Positions 52,086 through 61,648 of a stretch of 64,000 nucleotides of DNA are shown here, in pieces. The notes under the pieces are model-generated. The model did not search any database. It was not told where the DNA came from and saw nothing but the letters and a program-made list of their open reading frames with translations. Each line of letters begins with the position of its first letter. Position 1 is the first letter of the stretch. Position numbers and translations under genes: made by a program. The DNA lies in assembly GCF_008274585.1 (NCBI RefSeq), contig NZ_VTRT01000003.1:1-64000 (forward strand). The letters are read 5' to 3'. This DNA comes from Pedobacter sp. BS3 (lineage in GTDB: Bacteria; Bacteroidota; Bacteroidia; Sphingobacteriales; Sphingobacteriaceae).

Positions 52086-53456
52086 TTATTTTATATAAAT
52101 GGTTTTGATATTCACAAACTCCTTTATGCCATATATTCCCAATTCACGACCGTATCCGGATTGGTTAATTCCACCAAATGGCAGCCGTGGATCTGACTTA
52201 ACCAATGAGTTGACAAAGCAGCTTCCGGCATTTAGCTGATGTGCGATTTCTTCGCCACGTTGTTTGTCGGAAGTAAATACGGCAGCTCCTAAGCCAAAAG
52301 AAGTGTCGTTTGCTATCGCGATAGCGTCCTTTTCGTTTTTAGCCGTAATTACGGAAGCAACCGGCCCGAACAGTTCTTCATTGTAGGCCGGCATGCCAGG
52401 TTTGACATTAACCAGTAAGGTGGGAGGGTAGAAGGCGTGCTTGCTTTTGAGTTTTGGTATTTCGCCACCCAGCATGCATTTAGCGCCGGCTTTTATGGAT
52501 TTTTGCACCTGTTCGTGTAGATCGTCGCGAAGATCCATTCGTGCCAGCGGGCCGACAGTATTGACCGTATCTAAGGGATCGCCCACGGTATTAGCTGATA
52601 ATTTCTCTTTAAACAGGGCTGTAAATTGCTTTTCGACCGCTTTTACCACGATAAAGCGTTTGGCGGCTATGCAGCTTTGTCCGCTGTTAATTAAGCGGCT
52701 TTCGGCGCAGATAGTGGCTGCCTGCTCCAGGTCGGCATCTTCCAATATGATATATGGATCGCTTCCGCCAAGCTCAAGTACCGTTTTTTTAAGCAGCGAT
52801 GCGGCATGTTGTGCAACGGCCATGCCGGCCTGCGTGCTTCCTGTAAGGGTTACCGCTTTGACTAAGGGATGTTCAATAACCTGGTTAACACCTTCGCCGC
52901 CAATAAGCAGGATTTGGAAAACGTGTTTCGGGAACCGGGCTTCCTGAATAATTTGTTCAATAGCCAGTGCGCATTGCGGTACATTTGAGGCGTGTTTCAA
53001 TACCCCGCAATTGCCGGCCATCAGGGCAGGGGCCAGGAAACGAAAAACCTGCCAAAAGGGGAAATTCCAGGGCATAACAGCCAGTACTACGCCCAACGGC
53101 TGAAACTGGATATAGCTTTTACCGGCATCGGTTTTAACCGGTTCATCGGCAAGAAAGGCCTCGGCATTTTTAGCATAATAATCGCATACCAGGGCACATT
53201 TCTCTATTTCGGAAATACCTTGCTTAAGTGGTTTTCCCATTTCTAAGGCCATCAGGTGTGCAAGCTCATCTTTACGTTTATGCAATACTGCGGCCATGTT
53301 CCGCATTAAAGCAGCACGTTCTGCAAAGGAGGTGTTTTTCCAACCAAGCCAGGCCTGGTGTGTTTGCTCAATTTTCCGGCTAACCGTCTCGGGATTTATC
53401 GGTTTAAAGCTTTTCAGCACCTTTCCGTTTACGGGATTTACAGACTGTATACTCAT
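52086..53456 (-). CDS. NAD(P)-dependent aldehyde dehydrogenase (succinate-semialdehyde dehydrogenase-like)
   Basis: About 456 residues from the ATG at 53456 (MSIQSVNPVNG); a longer frame to 53498 is less likely. VLAVMPWNFPFWQVFRF is the cofactor loop, LELGGSDPYIILEDADLEQA holds the general-base Glu and NSGQSCIAAKRFIV the nucleophile Cys; the end is YGRELGIYGIKEFVNIKT. Such enzymes (GabD/YneI group) oxidise succinate semialdehyde to succinate. Substrate not fixed by sequence. Stands alone after a 157-bp gap from mnmA. Confidence 0.92.
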   Translation of the reverse strand: MSIQSVNPVNGKVLKSFKPINPETVSRKIEQTHQAWLGWKNTSFAERAALMRNMAAVLHKRKDELAHLMALEMGKPLKQGISEIEKCALVCDYYAKNAEAFLADEPVKTDAGKSYIQFQPLGVVLAVMPWNFPFWQVFRFLAPALMAGNCGVLKHASNVPQCALAIEQIIQEARFPKHVFQILLIGGEGVNQVIEHPLVKAVTLTGSTQAGMAVAQHAASLLKKTVLELGGSDPYIILEDADLEQAATICAESRLINSGQSCIAAKRFIVVKAVEKQFTALFKEKLSANTVGDPLDTVNTVGPLARMDLRDDLHEQVQKSIKAGAKCMLGGEIPKLKSKHAFYPPTLLVNVKPGMPAYNEELFGPVASVITAKNEKDAIAIANDTSFGLGAAVFTSDKQRGEEIAHQLNAGSCFVNSLVKSDPRLPFGGINQSGYGRELGIYGIKEFVNIKTIYIK

Positions 53457-53575
53457 AATTAATGAAGGGTTTATGTTTATGAACAAGTGGTTTATCATGT
53501 CGGTTTTTGCAAAAAATATAAAACTTTAATGCCAGACCGGTTGTCATTTATATACCAACCTAATATTTAAACGCC

Positions 53576-53887
53576 ATGATACCTGACAAAGAAAACAAAA
53601 AAGAAGACCTGCTTACTGAGGATAATAATTTTGGAACAGCAGGAACCGAAACCGATGCAGAATATCGCAAACCTCGCAATGATCATGCTGTAAAAACGAA
53701 TGAATATGGCATTGCAGAGAATGAGGAGTGGCACAGTCCGCGTGATGCCGGACATCCTGTTATACACAGTTCCGGTGAAAGTCCAACCACCGGAGACCTG
53801 GAAAGTTACCCGGGCAACCAGCCGGCAAAAGACCAGATAACGCATTCGGATAATGTGGGCGGTACGCCGGCATCAGCAAGTGATTAA
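53576..53887 (+). CDS. Small acidic disordered hypothetical protein
   Basis: 103 residues, rich in Asp/Glu/Asn/Gly/Pro (MIPDKENKKEDLLTEDNNFG at start, GDLESYPGNQPAKDQITH later) with no hydrophobic core, signal peptide or motif; probably intrinsically disordered. A terminator follows at 53895, which supports a real transcript. Function unknown; perhaps stress-related by composition, but that is a guess. Confidence 0.7.
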   Translation: MIPDKENKKEDLLTEDNNFGTAGTETDAEYRKPRNDHAVKTNEYGIAENEEWHSPRDAGHPVIHSSGESPTTGDLESYPGNQPAKDQITHSDNVGGTPASASD

Positions 53888-53894
53888 AAATGGT

Positions 53895-53923
53895 AAACGG
53901 AGCAGTAAGTGCTCCGTTTTTTT
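53895..53923 (+). terminator. Intrinsic terminator after the acidic small protein gene
   Basis: AAACGGAGCA (53895-53904) pairs with TGCTCCGTTT (53910-53919) around five bases, followed by a run of seven T. Eight bp after the stop. Confidence 0.92.
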
Positions 53924-53984
53924 GAAGGGTAGGAGCTTTTCTATTTGAAAAAATATAAATTAGTAGCTGTAAAACAGCTAAAAG

Positions 53985-54572
53985 ATGCACAAAAATCGTT
54001 TAGAGGCCTTTAGTGATGGCGTTATTGCCATTATCATCACCATTATGGTTTTAGAGCTGAAGGTTCCGCATAGCGATAACATCGCAGAGCTTAAGCCATT
54101 AATTCCGGTTTTAATGAGCTATGTTCTCAGCTTTCTTTACGTAGGCATTTACTGGAATAATCATCATCACATGCTGTTTGCGGTTGAAAAAATAAATGGA
54201 ACCGCATTGTGGGCAAACCTGCATTTACTATTCTGGTTATCATTAATTCCGTTTGTAACCGCCTGGATGGGTGAGAATCATTTTACGCAATGGCCGGTAG
54301 TAATGTATGGCGTCGCATTGATTATGAATGCTATTGCATATACTATTCTGGCTACAGTTCTGATGAAACAGGAAGGCAAGGGTTCTAAACTTGCCAAAGC
54401 ATTTGGAAACGACCGTAAAGGAAAATTATCCATACTGATTTATGCCGTAGCTATCGCGATGGCATTTGTGTCAACCACCATAAGCTTAATATTGTATTTT
54501 GTTGTTGCGGTTATCTGGTTTTTTCCTGACCCAAGAATTGAACGTACATTGTTAGGGAGAGAACAGTGTTAA
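53985..54572 (+). CDS. TMEM175-like potassium channel (DUF1211)
   Basis: 195 residues, six hydrophobic segments. RLEAFSDGVIAIIITIMVLE contains the FSDG motif that defines bacterial TMEM175 (DUF1211) channels, and HHHMLFAVEKINGTALWANL belongs to the following helices. Forms a K+-permeable channel in the inner membrane. Single repeat, as in bacterial members that assemble as tetramers. Alone on its strand. Confidence 0.92.
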   Translation: MHKNRLEAFSDGVIAIIITIMVLELKVPHSDNIAELKPLIPVLMSYVLSFLYVGIYWNNHHHMLFAVEKINGTALWANLHLLFWLSLIPFVTAWMGENHFTQWPVVMYGVALIMNAIAYTILATVLMKQEGKGSKLAKAFGNDRKGKLSILIYAVAIAMAFVSTTISLILYFVVAVIWFFPDPRIERTLLGREQC

Positions 54573-54599
54573 AATCTATCTGTTAAAGCGCTTTCTAAA

Positions 54600-54887
54600 T
54601 CATTGCCCATTTTTACACGATCTGTCCGGCCCATGGCTTTCCAGTTTATAGTAGAATTGGTTAACGTCATTAAAATGTGGAAATTTCAAATACACAAATG
54701 ATGATACCAGATTTACGGAAACATAATGATCAATAACTTTTACAATCAGGTTGTGATACGGCTGTGATTTTAGAATTACACAATTCTCACCATTGAGCGT
54801 ATAAGCGATCTTCTTCTTAGGGAAATTTTGCAGCAGGGCCAGGAAATAGGGAGCGTTATTAATATCTGTTATTTTATTACTTAACAT
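54600..54887 (-). CDS. Hypothetical small protein
   Basis: About 95 residues from the ATG at 54887 (MLSNKITDINNAP); the frame is open to 54926. KKIAYTLNGENCVILKSQPYH and VSSFVYLKFPHFNDVNQFYY have alternating hydrophobic pattern of a small globular alpha/beta protein. No homologue recognised. It fills most of the 478-bp gap before speA on the opposite strand. No promoter box with full consensus. Might be a chance frame. Confidence 0.45.
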   Translation of the reverse strand: MLSNKITDINNAPYFLALLQNFPKKKIAYTLNGENCVILKSQPYHNLIVKVIDHYVSVNLVSSFVYLKFPHFNDVNQFYYKLESHGPDRSCKNGQ

Positions 54888-55050
54888 AATATTAATTATA
54901 GGACAAAATATAGAATTATAATTCATCTATGCTTTTTCCATAATTCACAAACTTATTCCGGATAATTTAATTACATATAATATTACATCCATTAACATTA
55001 AAAAATTCACTAAAAAATCACATTTTTGCCAAAATTTTTTTAATTAAAAA

Positions 55051-56439
55051 ATGCAGAGCTACCAGGAGTTTTTAGATTTAAGCGTAGGCTTTCCACAGGA
55101 AGGTTTTGAGATCATCGACGACGAGCTTTATTTTCACGACCTTAACCTCATGGAGATGATCGAGACGTATGGCACGCCTTTACGTTTTACATATCTTCCC
55201 ATCATCTCAAAGAAAATACAGCAGGCAAAGCTGTTGTTTAAAAGGGCTATTGTAAATAACAATTACAGAGGTAGTTATAAATACTGTTATTGTACTAAAA
55301 GCTCGCACTTCAGGCATGTGGTTGAGGAAGCACTGAAGAACAATATTCACCTGGAAACTTCATCTGCATTCGACATGCCGGTTATTGACAACCTGGAGAA
55401 AAAAGGAATTGTAAATAAGGACATCACGGTAATCTGCAACGGCTTTAAAACCTACCAGTATAAACAGTATATTATTGATATGCTGCACGACGGCTTTTCT
55501 AACATTATTCCGGTGCTGGATAATAAGGAAGAGTTTAACCTGTACGATGATGAGCTGGATATTGCCTGTAACCTGGGGATCCGTATAGCAGCCGAAGAAC
55601 AGCCCGATTCACAATTCTATACTTCCCGTTTAGGTATACGTATGGAAGATGTGATTGATTTTTACAACAGTAAAATAGCATCTAACCCCAATTTTAAGGT
55701 TAAGCTGCTGCATTTCTTTATTAATTCCGGCATTTCGGACACGCCGTATTACTGGAACGAGCTGGAGAAATACGTTACGTTGTATTGCAAATTCAAGAAA
55801 ATCAACCCTGAGCTGGATACGCTGGATATTGGCGGCGGTATGCCATTTAAAGATTCGCTGGTATTTGATTTCGATTACGAATACATGGTAAATGAGATCG
55901 TTAAGCGTATCAAGGAAATTTGTTCGGAGCATGATGTGGTTGAGCCCGATATCATTACCGAGTTCGGGAAATATACAGTGGCCGAAGCATCGGGTATTTT
56001 ATATAAGGTGCTTGGTCGTAAACAGCAGAATGACCGTGAGCGCTGGTTAATGCTCGATGGCTCGTTTATTACCAATTTACCTGATGTGTGGGCGCTGAAC
56101 CAAAAATATATTTTGCTGCCGGTTAATAACTGGGATGCCGAATATGAGCGGGTAAACCTGGGTGGCATTACCTGCGACGGACAGGATTACTATAACCAGG
56201 AAGCGCACATGAACAGCGTATTTATGCCTAAAACCCGTAAGGTGCAATACCTGGGATTTTTCCATACAGGCGCTTACCAGGAAGTATTGAGCGGCTATGG
56301 AGGTATTCATCACTGCCTCCTGCCCTCTCCAAAGCATGTTATTATACGGCGCAATCGCGATGAAACGTTCAATTTTGAAGTTTTCGGCGAAGAACAGAAC
56401 AGTAAGCAGGTGTTAAAAATACTGGGATATAGCTCGTGA
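55051..56439 (+). CDS. speA: Biosynthetic arginine decarboxylase, Bacteroidota type
   Basis: 462 residues of the alanine-racemase-fold PLP decarboxylases. YCYCTKSSHF contains the Schiff-base Lys; LDTLDIGGGMPF and GGITCDGQDYYNQE carry the glycine and CD motifs of the dimer active site. It converts arginine to agmatine for polyamines. It is shorter than the about 650-residue E. coli SpeA because the extra insertion domain is absent, a feature of the Bacteroidota form. Ornithine or carboxynorspermidine specificity cannot be excluded. Starts at ATG 55051 behind an AT-rich promoter region. Confidence 0.88.
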   Translation: MQSYQEFLDLSVGFPQEGFEIIDDELYFHDLNLMEMIETYGTPLRFTYLPIISKKIQQAKLLFKRAIVNNNYRGSYKYCYCTKSSHFRHVVEEALKNNIHLETSSAFDMPVIDNLEKKGIVNKDITVICNGFKTYQYKQYIIDMLHDGFSNIIPVLDNKEEFNLYDDELDIACNLGIRIAAEEQPDSQFYTSRLGIRMEDVIDFYNSKIASNPNFKVKLLHFFINSGISDTPYYWNELEKYVTLYCKFKKINPELDTLDIGGGMPFKDSLVFDFDYEYMVNEIVKRIKEICSEHDVVEPDIITEFGKYTVAEASGILYKVLGRKQQNDRERWLMLDGSFITNLPDVWALNQKYILLPVNNWDAEYERVNLGGITCDGQDYYNQEAHMNSVFMPKTRKVQYLGFFHTGAYQEVLSGYGGIHHCLLPSPKHVIIRRNRDETFNFEVFGEEQNSKQVLKILGYSS

Positions 56440-56522
56440 ACAAAACCGGATTAAAAATAATTGATAACTTTACCGGCGGTTATTCGGTCAGGATTAACTA
56501 AAAACAACTAAATAATTTTCAG

Positions 56523-56735
56523 ATGAAAAAAACAAGTATAATTCTCATGGTGTTAGGGGTAATTGCTATCGCTATTTGCCTTTTCTATTTCAGAAGTCAG
56601 AATAATGTGGTTGATTCATTACCCATGACTGCTAATCCGAAAGGCGAATTAACTACAGAATGGCCATTATTTATCGGCATTATTCTGGTGTTTGTAGGCG
56701 GAACATTTTATTCCATCAGCACAGAGAAGCACTAA
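56523..56735 (+). CDS. Two-helix hypothetical membrane protein (70 aa)
   Basis: 70 residues with two membrane helices (IILMVLGVIAIAICLFYF and FIGIILVFVGGTFYSI) joined by a short periplasmic loop and a charged C-terminus TEKH. No family recognised. It follows speA in the same direction after 83 bp and is closed by a hairpin. Confidence 0.75.
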   Translation: MKKTSIILMVLGVIAIAICLFYFRSQNNVVDSLPMTANPKGELTTEWPLFIGIILVFVGGTFYSISTEKH

Positions 56736-56748
56736 AGTTTTTGTTAAG

Positions 56749-56793
56749 GAAGCTGCTCATAACATTCAACCTGATAAAATGTTGAGCAGCTTC
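56749..56793. terminator. Long hairpin between convergent genes
   Basis: GAAGCTGCTCA (56749-56759) pairs with TGAGCAGCTTC (56783-56793), with AACATT/AATGTT continuing inside after a bulged T. It separates the convergent small membrane protein gene and the Cthe_2159-like gene; without a long U-run it is probably a bidirectional terminator of moderate strength. Confidence 0.7.
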
Positions 56794-56799
56794 TTCAGT

Positions 56800-58356
56800 T
56801 TATCCCCTGCTTATGCTTCCCCCTATCTGGGTTACCATACCCGATGTGGTAAACGTAGCCGATTTCGTTCCTTTTGTGTAAGTCCCGGCCGAATAGAGTC
56901 CGGAAAAGTCAGTGCCATTGGCTACACTCCCACCGGTATACACATTATAGGTAGTGCTGCCTTTCAACTTAGCGCTGGCAAATAGTAACGTACTGTATGA
57001 AACGGGCGCCAGAAAAGTTAATGCCTCTGTTCCGTCAGCCGCTTCAATATGAACAATTTTACCGGCAGTTCCGCTGCCCATTACCACAGAATGAATGGTT
57101 GAAACCGATGAACTGGGCCCGCTGGTAGCCCCGGCAATTCCCACTAATGTACCGCCGGTAATTTTGAATGTACGGGCATCGCAATCAAAGCTGGCTTCGG
57201 GCGCTCTGGCTCCTACAGCAACAATAATACCGCCGGTAACAGTCAGCGTTCCGTTAGAATCAATAGCATCATTACCAGTACTGTAAGCATAGATATTACC
57301 ACCGTTAATGTAAATGGCAGTACCCGCGTTCAGGCCGTCATCAGTTGTTTTTGTTGTAATATTACCCGCATTAATAGTGAGTATACTTTTACTTTCGATA
57401 CCCTCGCCGGCAGTTGAATTAACGGTGATTGTGCCTCCGTTAATAGTTATATATGGCGTAATGGTTGTATCCGTTTCATCGTAAGAAGCCGCTATACCAT
57501 CATCCCCGGTGTTAAGGGTAAACGTGCCATTATTAATAATGATATATCCTTCTTCCGTTTCAATACCATCGCTGCTTGCTGTTATTTTCAGTGTACCGCC
57601 ATCGGCAATAAAGGCATCGTTGGTATGAATGCCATCGGTAACAGCTCCGGAAACGGTGATGTTCCCACTAACAATACGAATATAATCATCGCTGACTATA
57701 GCATGTTTATAGTTTCCTTTTACGGTTAAGCTACCATTTCCTGTAAAAATCAATTGTCCTTCGCTAAATATAGTACCTTTCATATCTTCCGTTGAAGTAG
57801 CGTATGCAGAGCCATCTGTCAGCGAATTTGTAGTGCCATCAGCTAAAACAATAAAGGCCCGTTTGGATGATTGTATATTAATGGCAGGGCCATCGTTGTT
57901 GGTAATTGACACGCCGTTCAGGGTGAGTTTGAACTTTTTATCGCTGTATATCTTTACCGAGCCGTTTGTGGTAGTACCGGATAACTGGTACTCCACCCCT
58001 GCAACGGTTGCATTGATAACCACATCTCCCCCGCTTTGCGTAATGGTTACACCGCTTCCGGATAATGGATTGCTAATGTTTAATGTGGTGCCAAAGGCAA
58101 TGCTGACGATGCTTGAAAACGTAGAATTCTCGATATTGTCTTCATCATTAGCGCCGGTTTCTGTTGAACCTTCCACGGTACCCGATGTAACGGTAGTGCT
58201 TTCAATGGTAGTTGTTCCGCCCGATGAGCTTTCATCATCGCTAACTGTATTTTTGCTTTTGGAACATCCTCCCAGCATCCAAACGGAAAAAAATAGTAAG
58301 CCCATCAGGAACATGTTCCTGAAAAGGGCTGTCAACTGTTTTGTGGTGGTAATCAT
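56800..58356 (-). CDS. Cthe_2159-like beta-helix lipoprotein (PF14262-type carbohydrate-binding)
   Basis: 518 residues. Lipoprotein leader (LLFFSVWMLGGCSKS), a Ser/Thr/Glu-rich linker to about residue 85, then repeated turns with T-I-N-G-G-T/N-I-T-V pattern (ITINGGTITVNSTAGEGIES, IYINGGNIYAYSTGNDAID, TLTVTGGIIVAVGARA), a right-handed parallel beta-helix. DGI and DDG motifs at turns may bind Ca2+. Cthe_2159-type proteins bind acidic polysaccharides such as polygalacturonate. Surface-anchored; function here unproven. Confidence 0.82.
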   Translation of the reverse strand: MITTTKQLTALFRNMFLMGLLFFSVWMLGGCSKSKNTVSDDESSSGGTTTIESTTVTSGTVEGSTETGANDEDNIENSTFSSIVSIAFGTTLNISNPLSGSGVTITQSGGDVVINATVAGVEYQLSGTTTNGSVKIYSDKKFKLTLNGVSITNNDGPAINIQSSKRAFIVLADGTTNSLTDGSAYATSTEDMKGTIFSEGQLIFTGNGSLTVKGNYKHAIVSDDYIRIVSGNITVSGAVTDGIHTNDAFIADGGTLKITASSDGIETEEGYIIINNGTFTLNTGDDGIAASYDETDTTITPYITINGGTITVNSTAGEGIESKSILTINAGNITTKTTDDGLNAGTAIYINGGNIYAYSTGNDAIDSNGTLTVTGGIIVAVGARAPEASFDCDARTFKITGGTLVGIAGATSGPSSSVSTIHSVVMGSGTAGKIVHIEAADGTEALTFLAPVSYSTLLFASAKLKGSTTYNVYTGGSVANGTDFSGLYSAGTYTKGTKSATFTTSGMVTQIGGSISRG

Positions 58357-58472
58357 GATCTTATACTATTTGGTTAGTATAAAAATCCGGACTTCGAACC
58401 GAGAGGCATCATGAGTACCGATAAACAGGTGAATTATATCGATAAATTCAATGTAAACTCACATCTCCTAAC

Positions 58473-60716
58473 TTAAAACAGATCGTACCGTATGCCCAAA
58501 AAACTCCGGATACCCTGTAACGACGCATAATTATATTCGGTATCAAACGTATAACCGTTCGGGTTGCTTACTGCATTATTTGCTGTTTTATCAAACGGGT
58601 CAAAAGGACGCATGAGCGGATATTTTGGAACGAAGTTCAGCAGATTCTTCACTCCGCCATAAATCGTAAAGCCTTTATTGAATTTTTTAGTTATCTGTAA
58701 ATTGGCCATACAAAACCAGGGCGAATATTCCGGACGGTAATCATTAGGTTGAATTGGTAAACGCATAGGCCCATCCCACTGCCCGGTTAAATCTAATGTA
58801 AAATTCTTAGGCAACGTATAGCTGATGGTGAATGTTCCCGACCATTCAGGTGCATGTATCTGTTGCTTCTTTATATGATGCTCTACCTGGAAAACATCCA
58901 TCCACGTAATGCCTGCGAGTATTTTTAAAGGGAAATTAAAGGTTAGATCAGAATTGAGCGAGATACCTTTTGATATGGCATGACCTGCCAGGTTACTGTA
59001 AATGATTTTATCAGGGTCTGTATCAAAATCGCCGGTAATTCTGTTGGTGAAATAGGAATAGAACCCGGTAACATCAAAACTGAGGAAAAATTTATCGGCA
59101 GGTATGCGAAGAACGTAGTTCAGGTTGCTGTTGTATGAACGTTCCGGGTTTAGCTTTTCTGCTATAACAACCTGCCTTGCTCCGGTCAGTGCAGCATGAT
59201 CTTCGGTAAACAGGTTAACTACCCTGAAACCCGTTCCAAAACTCGTCCGGATAGTATTATTTTTATTAGGTGATAATTTATAAGCCAGTCTTGGCGAATG
59301 TACGCTGCCATGATATTGATCATAATCATACCTGTAACCCAGCAATAAGGTGTTTTTAGTATCGATAGCCCATTCGTCCTGTATAAACGCTCCTGGAAGC
59401 GGTGTTACAGATGGTTTATTTTTAGTGCCATCGGCAGAAGCCGTTGCCGGTGTATTATCGTCATAAACGGTATACCGCACAGCAGCGCCTAACAAAAAAT
59501 TATGTTCAGTACCAAGCTTACGGTTCCAGTATGTTTGCAAAAATGCCACTTGCTGCGTAGCCATATAAGGCGTATTGCCATACCAGGAATTCTGGTTATG
59601 CCAGTTGTACGAGAACTGAACATAGATTTTTTCTTTTACGGGCAACTGATATAATCCAATTATTTCGGCACGTTTGGTATAAATGCTCTCACCGTACACC
59701 TCATCACTTCCCCGGAATGATTTATTCCAGTTCATTTCTCCACCCCAGCGATCTTCATATACATACCGGGCCGCCAGGCTGCCTGCCCGATTGTTCTTAG
59801 GCCCGAAATCCCATTTATTAAACAGCGAAATACGGTTTTGCAGGGTCATATCCGTAAAATTATCATGGTTATTATCCACCCTGTTTTCAAAATTATAATA
59901 GTTCAGCCCCAGCAATGCCGTTGCTTTACCCATTTTGAGTTTCATGCCGGCATCGGCGCTCAGCTCTCCCCACGAGGTACCAAATACATCGGCACTTAGT
60001 GCCGGTGCTTTAAGTGGATTTTTTGTAATAACGTTAATAATACCGCCCATGGCTTCAGAGCCATATAATGATGAAGCAGGTCCTTTTACTACTTCCAGCC
60101 GCTCAACCATGCTATTAGGAATACCGCTAAGACCATAAACCGTAGAGAGGGCGCTTACAATAGGCATACCATCAATTAAAATCATAGTATACGGCCCTTC
60201 CATACCGTTAATGTGGATGTCGCCGGTATTGCATACGTTACAGTTTAACTGTGGTTTTACGCCATTGATCATACATACAGCGTCAAATAAGCTGGGTGTA
60301 GGATTTTTCTTAAAGAAAGCGGGTGTATATACTTCTACAGGTACAGGGCTTTCCAGGCGGCTTACCTCACGCATAGTGCCTGTAATTACCACTTCGTTAA
60401 GCGCCGATAGATCCTGCATCTTCAGCGAGGTATCCGGTATGCGTGTAGTTTGTTTTTTTATCATGATCTCTTGCTGATAGGTTTTATAACCTGTATAACG
60501 CACCTGTAGCAACCAACTCCCGTAAGGGATTTTTTTCAATTGGTAAACGCCGGTGCTGTCGGTTGCTGTTGCGAGATTTAATTCAGGAATAGCAACAGTT
60601 GCCCCTTCCAGCTTTTTGCCATCAGCATCTGAAACAGTACCACTTATCTGTGCAGTTTGAGCCTGAACTGCCGAGCGGTATAGCATTAACAACAAGATTA
60701 ATGAATATATTTTCAT
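58473..60716 (-). CDS. TonB-dependent outer membrane receptor, metal-regulated
   Basis: About 747 residues from the ATG at 60716 (MKIYSLILLLML). CarboxypepD_reg-like domain (ISGTVSDADGKKLEGATVAI), TonB box region LNEVVITGTMREVSR, plug with NGVKPQLNCNVCNTGDIHIN (a CxxC loop), GPASSLYGSEAMGGIINVITKN and a 22-strand barrel ending GIRSFLGIRYDLF. It is divergent from a DtxR/MntR-type regulator with palindromes between them, so it probably imports an iron or manganese complex when metal is scarce. The CxxC loop may contact metal; that is inference. Confidence 0.9.
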   Translation of the reverse strand: MKIYSLILLLMLYRSAVQAQTAQISGTVSDADGKKLEGATVAIPELNLATATDSTGVYQLKKIPYGSWLLQVRYTGYKTYQQEIMIKKQTTRIPDTSLKMQDLSALNEVVITGTMREVSRLESPVPVEVYTPAFFKKNPTPSLFDAVCMINGVKPQLNCNVCNTGDIHINGMEGPYTMILIDGMPIVSALSTVYGLSGIPNSMVERLEVVKGPASSLYGSEAMGGIINVITKNPLKAPALSADVFGTSWGELSADAGMKLKMGKATALLGLNYYNFENRVDNNHDNFTDMTLQNRISLFNKWDFGPKNNRAGSLAARYVYEDRWGGEMNWNKSFRGSDEVYGESIYTKRAEIIGLYQLPVKEKIYVQFSYNWHNQNSWYGNTPYMATQQVAFLQTYWNRKLGTEHNFLLGAAVRYTVYDDNTPATASADGTKNKPSVTPLPGAFIQDEWAIDTKNTLLLGYRYDYDQYHGSVHSPRLAYKLSPNKNNTIRTSFGTGFRVVNLFTEDHAALTGARQVVIAEKLNPERSYNSNLNYVLRIPADKFFLSFDVTGFYSYFTNRITGDFDTDPDKIIYSNLAGHAISKGISLNSDLTFNFPLKILAGITWMDVFQVEHHIKKQQIHAPEWSGTFTISYTLPKNFTLDLTGQWDGPMRLPIQPNDYRPEYSPWFCMANLQITKKFNKGFTIYGGVKNLLNFVPKYPLMRPFDPFDKTANNAVSNPNGYTFDTEYNYASLQGIRSFLGIRYDLF

Positions 60717-60718
60717 AC

Positions 60719-60768
60719 TTCTAAATACAATATTAGAATACAAAAATATAAAAGTTAGAATAATCTAA
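60719..60768. promoter_or_regulatory. Divergent control region with two palindromes around a -7 box
   Basis: TTCTAA-N8-TTAGAA (60719-60738, perfect arms) lies directly before the receptor ATG, and TTAGAATAATCTAA (60755-60768) is a second dyad. Between them, on the minus strand, TATTTTTG (rc of 60741-60748) matches TAnnTTTG exactly. AT-rich TTAG/CTAA dyads are the typical form of DtxR/MntR operators. A TACCTTTA box at 60793-60800 may serve the regulator gene. Confidence 0.7.
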
Positions 60769-60820
60769 TAATTATATTGGCGAATTATTTTCTACCTTTA
60801 AATCCGTTAGATACTGAAGC

Positions 60821-61480
60821 ATGTATTCGCAAACAGAGGAAAATTACCTGAAAGCGCTTTTTAACTTAGGCAATCACAAAGGTGAGGTCAATGTAAATGA
60901 ACTGAGCAGGGAGCTGGATCTGAAAATGCCGACGGTAAACAGCATGATGAAAAAGCTGGCCGAAAAAGGGCTGATCCATTACGAAAGCTATAAACCGGTG
61001 CGACTATCTGAAAAAGGTAAGAAGGAAGCTGCCTTGATCATCAGGAAACATCGTTTAACGGAGATGTTCCTGGTAGAAAAAATGGGCTTTGGATGGGATG
61101 AAGTACATAATATTGCCGAGCAGGTAGAACATATTCAATCGCCGGAGTTTTTTGCAAAGATGGATGAACTGTTAGGGTTTCCAAAGATCGACCCGCATGG
61201 CTCACCCATCCCCGATCAAAGCGGAAAAATGGCCTGGCCGGAATATATTAAACTGAGCGAATGTAAAGCCGGTGACACTGTACGCTTTCGTGCCGTTACA
61301 CATTCGTCGGATGAATTTTTAAAATTTCTGAACAGCCGCGAGCTGTTGTTGGGCACCATTATCCATATCCAGTCGGTTGAACCCTTTGATAATACGTTCA
61401 CTGTAAGCTACGGTAACCGGGCATCGGCAATGCTAAGCCATATTGCTGCCGAAAAGCTGCTGACCGAAAAGGTTTCGTGA
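60821..61480 (+). CDS. DtxR/MntR-family metal-dependent regulator
   Basis: 219 residues. N-terminal winged helix (NELSRELDLKMPTVNSMMKKL), dimerisation and metal-binding domain with LIIRKHRLTEMFLVEKMGFGWDEVH, AEQVEH and DPHGSPIP, then a FeoA/SH3-like C-terminal domain (KAGDTVRFRAVTHSSDEFLKF). With Mn2+ or Fe2+ bound it would repress the divergent TonB receptor and perhaps itself. Which metal is not settled by reading. Divergent pairing with the receptor is strong context. Confidence 0.92.
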   Translation: MYSQTEENYLKALFNLGNHKGEVNVNELSRELDLKMPTVNSMMKKLAEKGLIHYESYKPVRLSEKGKKEAALIIRKHRLTEMFLVEKMGFGWDEVHNIAEQVEHIQSPEFFAKMDELLGFPKIDPHGSPIPDQSGKMAWPEYIKLSECKAGDTVRFRAVTHSSDEFLKFLNSRELLLGTIIHIQSVEPFDNTFTVSYGNRASAMLSHIAAEKLLTEKVS

Positions 61481-61648
61481 TTTCCAGGCCTGATAAGCGT
61501 TTACGAAGACAAGGTCATCTTACGCCGATTCTGTTTTTGCGACTTTGGTATTAACTAATGGAGATTTTTCAGGCTTATTCTGGTAATACTGTTTAACTTT
61601 TAATACATTGCATCAGGGAGAGCGTGTTTTTTAATAAGGGAGGTGCGT

